A DNA stretch of 64,000 nucleotides from Mucilaginibacter dorajii (lineage in GTDB: Bacteria; Bacteroidota; Bacteroidia; Sphingobacteriales; Sphingobacteriaceae), in assembly GCF_024808255.1 (NCBI RefSeq), contig NZ_JANTYS010000015.1, positions 62,001 through 126,000 on the forward strand, written 5' to 3'. The notes below the pieces were generated by a model that worked only from the letters and a program-made list of their open reading frames with translations, ran no database searches and was not told the origin of the DNA. The position numbers and the translations under genes were made by a program. Of this stretch, positions 57,757 through 64,000 are shown piece after piece (within the stretch, counting starts at the first letter, position 1; every line of letters starts with the position of its first letter).

Positions 57757-57946
57757 ATGCTTATGCCCCAATGTTGTTAACCTGATCACCCGGAATACCG
57801 CGTTGCGATTTTTTTTAATCTTAAATTCCTCTTAATTCACCCCTTCTATGTTGACATCGGAGCGCAACGTTATAGATGGAGGATGCAATTTCAAAAATTA
57901 AATAGTTAATTCAGGTACTTATTTGTGGGAATCGTCAAGAAAAATA

Positions 57947-57979
57947 AAAGTCCCCTTGCACTCGCTGCTTGGGGACTTT
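57947..57979. terminator. Bidirectional terminator in the convergent gap
   Basis: AAAGTCCCC, 15-nt loop, GGGGACTTT, with A- and T-rich flanks, in the 417-nt gap between the propeller lipoprotein and the esterase gene. The rest of the gap is AT-rich and holds no gene that I can support. Confidence 0.75.
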
Positions 57980-58173
57980 AAACCTAAACCTTATCACTAT
58001 TTGCAGGTATGAACCTACAAAGTAGATAAACGCTTGAAATAGCCGGGTTGGTATATATGCTGTTATGTAATTGACAATAAAATGATAATTATTATCCAAT
58101 TTACCTGCAATTAACTATCTATCAATATCTTATATTTAATTCATTTCAGCCATTATTAAAAACTCAAACGAGC

Positions 58174-58971
58174 TTAAAAGTATGAGGCAAAAAAACGAAG
58201 GGTAGTTATTACGTGTTTTGCCCAGTATGACCATTCGTGCCCGCCACCGTGTTCCTCATAAATATGAGGCATCCCGGCCTGCAACATTTTTTGATGCAAA
58301 TCGCGGTTGTACCTTATCAGCAAGTCGTTTACACCACAATCAAACCTAACCGGTGGGAGTTGGTTCCTATAATGTTTAAAGGTTGCAAACACATCCTCGT
58401 CAACTACATTGTCCTGTGCGTAATATTTTAAAGGCTCTTCGGCAAAAAGCTTAATCTGCGGTAAGCTGGTGATAGACGACATACCGGATACAGCCCTAAA
58501 CAAGTGACCGTATTTTGCACCAATACGTAAAGCGCCAAACCCACCCATTGATAAGCCCGAAATAAACAAAGGCGAATCTTTTTTTGCACCTGCTATGTTC
58601 TCTCTTATGGCCATAGGCACATCTTCGGCTATCCATTTTTCAAAATTGTAGCCGCTGTTAAGTAAATAGCCAGATCCGTCGCCCCAAAGCCCGTCTGATG
58701 GCATGGCAATAATCATGGGTGGCAATTCGCCATTGGCTATTAATTCGTTGGCTGTTAAATGCACGCCGGCGCTATGGCTCCAGCTCCAGACGCTGCCATA
58801 CACACCATGCAGGAGTATCACAATGGGCACGGTATCCGCGGGCTTTGCACCCGGCGGCACGTAAACACAAATATCTCCCCGGCCTTTAAGGTTAGGGCTT
58901 TTTACCGTAATAAAGCGCAGGTTGTTACTTTCAAACTGCGGGTTCGAAATCTCTGTTGTTTTAAAGGGCAT
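58174..58971 (-). CDS. Esterase-family alpha/beta hydrolase
   Basis: A 265-aa putative esterase (esterase D/S-formylglutathione hydrolase-like). It shows PIVILLHGVYGSVWSWSHSA (oxyanion hole), nucleophile FISGLSMGGFGALRIGAKYG (GLSMGG), Asp in RFDCGVNDLLIRYN and His in EEHGGGHEWSYWAKHV. No signal peptide. Its start overlaps the alcohol dehydrogenase gene by 11 nt, an arrangement that recalls the formaldehyde detoxification pair. Substrate could equally be another ester. Confidence 0.85.
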   Translation of the reverse strand: MPFKTTEISNPQFESNNLRFITVKSPNLKGRGDICVYVPPGAKPADTVPIVILLHGVYGSVWSWSHSAGVHLTANELIANGELPPMIIAMPSDGLWGDGSGYLLNSGYNFEKWIAEDVPMAIRENIAGAKKDSPLFISGLSMGGFGALRIGAKYGHLFRAVSGMSSITSLPQIKLFAEEPLKYYAQDNVVDEDVFATFKHYRNQLPPVRFDCGVNDLLIRYNRDLHQKMLQAGMPHIYEEHGGGHEWSYWAKHVITTLRFFASYF

Positions 58972-60094
58972 CTTCTTGATGGAACACTATAACTCCTTTG
59001 GCGTTTCTGCCATTAAGCATGTCGTCAAACGCTTTATCCAGTTCATTTATTTTATAAGTACGTGTAATCATTTCTTCCAGCAGCAGGCTCCCAATCTCAT
59101 AATGATGTACAATTTGTGGAAAATCTACCTGCGGACGGCATTTGCCATACAGCGGGTTTATATAAATTTTATCCCATTCAAAAAGGCGCATATCAATGGT
59201 CACATCCTGTTCAATACCACTAACCTGTACCGCGGTACCTGCGTTGCGCACCATAGCCAATGGCGCCGCTCCTAACCCGGGTATGGCAGTACATTCAAAG
59301 GCGTAGTCGGCACCCCGGTTTTCGGTCATGGCTTTTACCTGTTGCGCGGCCTTTAAAAGCCCGGTATCGGCGCTATCGGCCAAAATGGTATGCGTTGCGC
59401 CAAACTTCAGGGCCATATCCAACCGGTTTTGGTTGATATCTATGGCGATGATCATCCCGGCATTGGCAATTTTTGCACCCTGGATCACATTTAAACCTAC
59501 GCCACCTGTACCCAACACCACTACTGATGACCCAGATTTTACTTTGGCCGCGTTAATTACCGAGCCATAACCAGTCATTACTCCGCAGCTAATAATGCTT
59601 GCTGCCGGGAATGACATAGTTGTTGAAGCATTTTTAACTACTGCAGATGCTTTAACCAGTGTATACCCGGCTATGGTACCTATGTTAAATGAACGCAAAA
59701 CAGGCTCGCCGTTAAACGTGGTACCCAACAAGGCAGCATGCCCGGGTGTATACCCATTGCCACCCGCCGCTACCGGCGAAGCCACCTCACATAGGTGTTG
59801 GTTACCCTCTAAACATTGAAAGCATTTACCGCAATGCATTGCCCAGTTTAATATCACTTTATCGCCTGCGCTAAGATCGGTTACCCCGGCACCTACCTTT
59901 TCAATAACGCCTGCCCCTTCGTGGCCTAAAATGAGTGTTTTGCCCCAGTTAAGGGAGTCATAATCGGTATGGCAAAGGCCGGCGGCCATTACTTTTACCA
60001 ACACCTCATCGGCCTGTGGGTCCTGTACCAGGATGTCCTGTATCGAAAAGCTTCCGTCGCCATGGGCAATGGCTGCTTTGCACGTAATTGCCAT
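58961..60094 (-). CDS. Zinc-dependent alcohol dehydrogenase (class III-like)
   Basis: A 377-aa MDR-family dehydrogenase. The catalytic zinc ligands are Cys in AAGLCHTDYDS and His in ILGHEGAGVIEKVG. The structural zinc site is CGKCFQCLEGNQHLC with four Cys spaced as in the family. The NAD(P) site is VVVLGTGGVGLNVIQGAKIA, then IIAIDINQNRLDMA. Length and motifs fit S-(hydroxymethyl)glutathione or aryl-alcohol dehydrogenases. It is translationally coupled to the esterase. Oxidises an alcohol or a hemithioacetal, substrate unproven. Confidence 0.88.
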   Translation of the reverse strand: MAITCKAAIAHGDGSFSIQDILVQDPQADEVLVKVMAAGLCHTDYDSLNWGKTLILGHEGAGVIEKVGAGVTDLSAGDKVILNWAMHCGKCFQCLEGNQHLCEVASPVAAGGNGYTPGHAALLGTTFNGEPVLRSFNIGTIAGYTLVKASAVVKNASTTMSFPAASIISCGVMTGYGSVINAAKVKSGSSVVVLGTGGVGLNVIQGAKIANAGMIIAIDINQNRLDMALKFGATHTILADSADTGLLKAAQQVKAMTENRGADYAFECTAIPGLGAAPLAMVRNAGTAVQVSGIEQDVTIDMRLFEWDKIYINPLYGKCRPQVDFPQIVHHYEIGSLLLEEMITRTYKINELDKAFDDMLNGRNAKGVIVFHQEDAL

Positions 60095-60384
60095 GCTTTA
60101 ATATTTATTGTTTAGCAGATATAAGGTCAAATTTCCATGCCTTTAATGGTGCCCGTGAGCGTGAAATTTGCCAAGAAGTAACGAGCAAAAGTAGGGCTAC
60201 AAGTGAAATTAAAACTATACAAAATTATTCAATAAGTGGCCAATATTATCCCTTTACCTTTCTTATTGAACACTATTTTAACTATAAGTATAATTTACCT
60301 GAATAAAATCCACCACTATAAACCCCGTTTATTCATTGTATATTAGTATTGCTTTATGTTGTTTTGAATACCAATTATAACATC

Positions 60385-61980
60385 ATGAAAATAATGAAAC
60401 TTGCTGCAATTACAGGTATGTTTTGCATTGCAGTTACAGCAGTGGCAGCTACGTGGCATTTGAAAAAAAGTGAGCGTAAAAACGGCACAGGCGACGAGAT
60501 CATTTATCATATTTTTCAGCGGAGTTTTTTCGATAGTAATGGCGATGAGCATGGCGACCTGAACGGCATCCGCCAGAAGCTGGATTATTTGCAAGAGCTG
60601 GGTTTTACATCTGTACTGTGTACCCCACTTTATGAATCCATTTATTACCATAATTATTTTGCTATCGATTTTCAAAAGATCGACCCTAAATATGGCACGC
60701 TGCAGGATTATTTGGTGCTCATTAAAGAACTTCACAAACGGGGAATGAAGTTTTATATGGATATGGAAACCCAGTATGTTACCGAAGACTCCAAATGGTG
60801 GAAGGATGCCTATGGCAACCCTAAATCATCATACACTGATTACATACTTTGGGACGATCATGAAAATAAAAAACCATCCACCATTGTGAGCGGCCTAACC
60901 GAATTAAAAGGCTATGATGGCGTTACCCATAAAATTACCACAGCCAATTTAAACAGCGAAAAATCAAAAGCTTATAACGATAAACTATTCAGTTACTGGC
61001 TGGACCCTAACCACGACGGCAAATTTGACGACGGTGTAGATGGTTTCAGGATTGACCACATGATGGATAACCTCGATAATAAAGGGGCGCTGCCTCATTT
61101 ATTTGACACCTTCTGGAACCCGCTGTTTGCTAAACTGCGGGCTATCAACCCTAAAATAAAGATCGTTGCCGAACAAGCCAATTGGTTTAGCCTGGGGTTG
61201 GATTACCTGGACAAAGGCGGCGTTGATGAAGTTTTTGGCATCAGGCTGGCCTATGCCATCAGGCTTTTCAGGAAAGATCTGTTTATGGCTAATGCCGATT
61301 CGACCTTAACTATGAACCCGCCTGGTAAGCAGCAGATAGTTTTTATTGAAAACCATGATATGAGCCGATACAGTTCGGCAGTTAGCGGTGATATCCGCAA
61401 GCTTAAAATAGGCTGCGCGCTTAACCTGTTGATGGGTGGCACGCCGGCTATTTATTACGGGCAGGAGTTGGGCATGACGGGCGCATCGCAAAACTTTGGC
61501 CCGACCGATGCAAATGAGATCCCGGAGCGGCAGGCCTTTGATTGGTATGCCAACGCCCAGGGCAAAGGCATGGCCTACTGGTACAAACAAAAGGGCGAGC
61601 ATAAGGATCAATTCAATGACGATAAGCCCAACGATGGCATCTCTTTAGAAGAGGAGCGAAAAGATACCAACTCGTTGTTTAATTATTATAAGGCGATGAT
61701 CCGCCTGAGAAGATCAAATTCCGCCATTACTAAGGGCACTTATAAAACAGTTGATAATGATAACGACAAAGTGTTTTCGTTTATCCGCAGGGATAGGGAA
61801 AAGGCGGTTGTTGTAGTGGTTAACCTATCTGATAAAGATCAGGTAGCTAAGGTTGATGTGCCTGGGTTGGTTGGCAAAAAAGTAAGTGTTTTTTTAGGGA
61901 AGGATATGCCTGTGGTAAGCGAGGGTAAATTGAACCTGAGTTTGGCAGCTTACGGGATTGGGGCCTGGGTGGTGGAGTAA
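60385..61980 (+). CDS. Alpha-amylase-family (GH13) enzyme, secreted
   Basis: A 531-aa GH13 enzyme with a signal peptide (MKIMKLAAITGMFCIAVTAV). Conserved regions: DEIIYHIFQRSFFDSNGD, a catalytic Asp in DGFRIDHMMD, the acid/base Glu in KIVAEQANWFSLGL and FIENHDMSRYSSAV with the transition-state Asp. The C-terminal small beta domain (about 445-531) follows. The active-site pattern resembles trehalose synthase/oligo-glucosidase-type amylases. Acts in the periplasm or outside. Start ATG 60385; a longer frame to 60349 has no signal peptide. Confidence 0.88.
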   Translation: MKIMKLAAITGMFCIAVTAVAATWHLKKSERKNGTGDEIIYHIFQRSFFDSNGDEHGDLNGIRQKLDYLQELGFTSVLCTPLYESIYYHNYFAIDFQKIDPKYGTLQDYLVLIKELHKRGMKFYMDMETQYVTEDSKWWKDAYGNPKSSYTDYILWDDHENKKPSTIVSGLTELKGYDGVTHKITTANLNSEKSKAYNDKLFSYWLDPNHDGKFDDGVDGFRIDHMMDNLDNKGALPHLFDTFWNPLFAKLRAINPKIKIVAEQANWFSLGLDYLDKGGVDEVFGIRLAYAIRLFRKDLFMANADSTLTMNPPGKQQIVFIENHDMSRYSSAVSGDIRKLKIGCALNLLMGGTPAIYYGQELGMTGASQNFGPTDANEIPERQAFDWYANAQGKGMAYWYKQKGEHKDQFNDDKPNDGISLEEERKDTNSLFNYYKAMIRLRRSNSAITKGTYKTVDNDNDKVFSFIRRDREKAVVVVVNLSDKDQVAKVDVPGLVGKKVSVFLGKDMPVVSEGKLNLSLAAYGIGAWVVE

Positions 61981-62000
61981 GCAACGACAATTTTTCACCG

Positions 62001-62086
62001 TAGAGACGCATTACATGCGTCTGAAACTTTACAGAGCGGATTTGTGATTTGCTTGTCCTGCGGGAGACGCATGTGATGCGTCTCTA
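62001..62086. repeat. AGACGCAT palindromic repeat at a convergent junction
   Basis: TAGAGACGCATTACATGCGTCT (62001-62022; split here as TAGAGACGCAT, TACATGCGTCT) pairs with AGACGCATGTGATGCG, TCTCTA (62065-62086) at 21 of 22 positions. Each arm is also self-complementary (AGACGCA...TGCGTCT). It lies between the convergent GH13 gene and ruvC. Confidence 0.8.
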
Positions 62087-62098
62087 CAAAAAAGTTGA

Positions 62099-62677
62099 CT
62101 ACACTATCCTCTTAGCGTTATCCTTTGCAAAAGTATCCCAACCCGAATATGATTTTTTGCTGCCGCCGGATTTGGCACCGGTGCTTATCCTTTGGAAGGA
62201 GTGACAAACTGCTACGGCCAAACCATCTGTCGCATCTAAAAAATCGGGGGTTTCGGTAAACTTCAGGAGGGTTTGCAGCATTGCGGCAACCTGTTCTTTG
62301 GTGGCGTTGCCATTGCCGGTGATGGATTGTTTTATTTTGCGGGGCGCGTATTCCGTAATCTCTACATTGCGCGATAAAGCTGCAGCCATGGCTACGCCCT
62401 GCGCTCTGCCCAATTTAAGCATTACCTGGATGTTTTTGCCATAAAATGGCGCCTCAATAGCCAGGCAATCGGGATGGTAATTGTCAATAAGGGCAACAGT
62501 TTTTTCGAAGATACGCTGCAGCTTCAGCATATGATCATCCAGCTTTTCCATTTTTACAACGCCCAGGGCTATCAGTTCAATTTTTGGTCCGGTTTCTTTA
62601 ACCAGGCCATAGCCCATTACCGCTGTACCGGGGTCAATCCCCAAAATGATCCGCTCCTTTGTGTTAGCCTGCTGCAT
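62099..62677 (-). CDS. ruvC: Crossover junction endodeoxyribonuclease RuvC
   Basis: A 192-aa RuvC starting MQQANTKERIILGIDPGTAV. The four catalytic acids are visible: Asp in GIDPGTAVMGYG, Glu in LAIEAPFYGKNIQ, and the Asp pair in FLDATDGLAVAVCHSF. KQSITGNGNATKEQVAAMLQ is a conserved basic DNA-binding segment. It resolves Holliday junctions with RuvAB. The ATG at 62677 gives the family start; a TTG three codons upstream was not used. Convergent with GH13 across the palindromic repeat. Confidence 0.94.
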   Translation of the reverse strand: MQQANTKERIILGIDPGTAVMGYGLVKETGPKIELIALGVVKMEKLDDHMLKLQRIFEKTVALIDNYHPDCLAIEAPFYGKNIQVMLKLGRAQGVAMAAALSRNVEITEYAPRKIKQSITGNGNATKEQVAAMLQTLLKFTETPDFLDATDGLAVAVCHSFQRISTGAKSGGSKKSYSGWDTFAKDNAKRIV

Positions 62678-62696
62678 ACTGTTCAAAGGTAGGTAA

Positions 62697-63344
62697 TCAA
62701 AGCAAACTATTGTGTAAAACGGCTATATATTGCTCACGGCTTATCATCCTGGCCCCCATTGATTCCAGGTGATCTGTATGTACCTGGCAGTCTATCAAAT
62801 TAAACTTACCACTCTGGCACAGGTAAATAAGCGCCATTTTTGAAGCATTGCTTACCCTGCTAAACATACTTTCGCCACAAAAAACATCGCCAACCCAAAT
62901 GCCGTAAAGTCCACCCACCAATACTTCACCCTCCCAAACCTCTACCGAATGGGCATAACCGGCCGTATACAGCGCAATGTAAGCATTCATCATATCATCG
63001 GTAATCCAGGTACCATCCTGCCCCTCGCGCGGTGCTGTCGAGCAGGCTTTAATCACATCGGCAAAACAGGTATTTGAGGTGATATTAAACTTGCCCAAGC
63101 GCATTATCTGTCGCATGGATTTAGAGATCTTTAACTCCTGTGGATAGAGCACAAAGCGTTCATGCGGCGAATACCACAGGATGGGGCTTTCATCACTGTA
63201 CCAGGGGAAAATGCCATGCTGATAAGCTAATACCAAGCGCTGGGTAGATAGGTCGCCGCCTACAGCCAAAAGCCCGTCTGGTTCGGCCAGATCGGGCTCA
63301 GGAAATATTAAACGTTCATCAAGCCTGAATATCATCGGGCGCAA
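62697..63344 (-). CDS. aat: Leucyl/phenylalanyl-tRNA-protein transferase
   Basis: A 215-aa Aat. It has MIFRLDERLIFPEPDLAEPD then GLLAVGGDLS, AYQHGIFPWYSDESPILWYS, PREGQDGTWITDDMMNAYIA, GYAHSVEVWEGEVLVGGLYG, GESMFSRVSNASKMAL and LIDCQVHTDHLESMGARMIS. It adds Leu or Phe to proteins with Arg/Lys N-termini, marking them for ClpAP degradation. Located 19 nt upstream of ruvC; the upstream gene ends 2 nt before it. Confidence 0.94.
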   Translation of the reverse strand: MRPMIFRLDERLIFPEPDLAEPDGLLAVGGDLSTQRLVLAYQHGIFPWYSDESPILWYSPHERFVLYPQELKISKSMRQIMRLGKFNITSNTCFADVIKACSTAPREGQDGTWITDDMMNAYIALYTAGYAHSVEVWEGEVLVGGLYGIWVGDVFCGESMFSRVSNASKMALIYLCQSGKFNLIDCQVHTDHLESMGARMISREQYIAVLHNSLL

Positions 63345-63346
63345 AT

Positions 63347-64000
63347 TTACGCTTTGCGCCGAATCACCAGTTTTTTATTTTGCGCTTTAATAACCGCATC
63401 CATATATATCTGCATTTCGGTGTATTTTGCTGCGGGTATAATATAATCCGTAAGGTTAAATTTCGCCGTGCCGGTTACCTGGTTTTTAGTTGCATCGTAA
63501 ACATATTTAACATCGTAACTGCCGTAAGTAAATTTTAGCGTTTGATTAGCAGGAAGCGCCTCCACTTCAAAACCAGCAGGCAGATCAATAGTTGTTACGC
63601 ATGATTTTTGCAATGGCGTGTCAAAATAAAAATCATTCTTCCTTTTCTCAACAATGGGAACTGTGCCTTGCCAAAGTGAAAATACGGAAGGCTTATAAAA
63701 CTGTTTATCGGCTGTTGCTACATCACAAAACTTATCATATTCAAGGCTTATATCTACTTCTTTTACACCGCCATTATCTGCCGATGGTGTAAAACTAAAC
63801 ACCGATGGCTGTTTCATATGCAAATCGCGTATAATGTATTCCTTTTGCTCATCGGTTTTTAGGGCAGCAACGCCGATGTAGTCCGATCTGTATATTCCTG
63901 TACTCAGAATTTTTAACTGAGCTTTGGCTCCTCCATCAACATCTAAAACTATATGTACCTCGCTGTTAAACTGGTTATCAGCCGCCAAACTTTTAGGTGT
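63347..64000 (-). CDS. DUF3857/transglutaminase-type protein, 3' part (cut by window edge)
   Basis: The window holds the last ~218 codons of a gene reaching past 64000. The C-terminal part, including SEVHIVLDVDGGAKAQLKIL, YFDTPLQKSCVTTIDLPAGF, EVEALPANQTLKFTYGSYDV and a final FNLTDYIIPAAKYTEMQIYM, resembles the DUF3858 beta-domain that ends DUF3857-transglutaminase proteins. A TTG at 63986-63988 could mimic a start, but the frame stays open upstream (TPKSLAADNQF). Likely exported. The catalytic core lies outside the window. Confidence 0.65.
   Translation of the reverse strand, partial: TPKSLAADNQFNSEVHIVLDVDGGAKAQLKILSTGIYRSDYIGVAALKTDEQKEYIIRDLHMKQPSVFSFTPSADNGGVKEVDISLEYDKFCDVATADKQFYKPSVFSLWQGTVPIVEKRKNDFYFDTPLQKSCVTTIDLPAGFEVEALPANQTLKFTYGSYDVKYVYDATKNQVTGTAKFNLTDYIIPAAKYTEMQIYMDAVIKAQNKKLVIRRKA

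Noticed and set aside
1..64000. tRNA, rRNA or CRISPR arrays
   Set aside because: I looked for tRNA-like arms, rRNA motifs and regularly spaced repeats; none were found. The C/G repeats and word repeats are not regularly spaced around unique spacers.

Overview
The window looks like a chromosomal segment of a Bacteroidota bacterium of the Sphingobacteriaceae type (Mucilaginibacter/Pedobacter-like). This rests on protein style (thrABC with fused ThrA, DUF5686, DUF4153, DUF3857, AidA/PixA-like proteins), on promoters of the TAnnTTTG (-7) type with a TTG about 19-21 nt upstream, on the lack of Shine-Dalgarno sequences, and on several intergenic repeat families. There are no rRNA or tRNA genes, no CRISPR array, no prophage and no full insertion sequence. 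One small non-autonomous transposon-like element is present.

Layout. 0-5.5 kb: a MazF/PemK toxin-antitoxin pair, a PhnA-like domain protein, pdhB, a DUF4153 membrane protein, an EcsC-like protein and a membrane-anchored unknown. 5.5-16.2 kb (+): a 2-hydroxyacid dehydrogenase, a possible small RNA, greA, a phosphoribosyltransferase, a dienelactone hydrolase, a lipid flippase-like protein, two glycosyltransferases, an ABC permease, a GAF-PP2C phosphatase and rnhB. 16.7-24 kb: gcvT and comB (+), then thrA-thrB-thrC on the minus strand behind a Thr/Ile-rich leader peptide and attenuator. 24.3-36.3 kb: rsgA, two exported unknowns, a cystathionine gamma-synthase-family enzyme, a 37-aa ORF under a 19-bp palindrome, a ferritin-like protein, TetR, and a chain that couples a PIN/DUF6364 toxin-antitoxin pair to pheS, then kbl. 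36.4-38.9 kb: a DUF5686 outer-membrane protein.

38.9-45.1 kb is the most distinctive region. Three tandem AidA/PixA-like (inclusion-body family) proteins and three unknown proteins lie on the minus strand with a membrane protein, a sensor histidine kinase and a NarL-type response regulator. Three of the genes are preceded, 21-26 nt before the start codon, by a nearly identical element (CCGAAAAGCC, 2 nt, AACAGAGTAGGTA) found nowhere else that I noticed in the window. This looks like a small self-contained regulon.

45.1-46.1 kb is a repeat-rich gap. A 245-bp element with 20-bp terminal inverted repeats and a perfect 9-bp target duplication sits inside an older palindromic repeat. 46-64 kb is mostly housekeeping: rng, a 29-aa very basic COX24-like protein, a TPR protein, HU, mutY, ssb, a serine hydrolase, a desaturase, an aminotransferase, an RRM protein, a Gre-like protein, an esterase/alcohol dehydrogenase pair, a GH13 enzyme, ruvC, aat and the 3' end of a DUF3857/transglutaminase-type gene cut by the window edge.

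Repeats are a theme. A 25-bp C/G palindrome family flanks and enters coding sequence (gcvT end, comB N-terminus, thrA end, thrB N-terminus). Imperfect inverted repeats built from short reiterated words fill many gaps and in places supply stop codons or in-frame codons.
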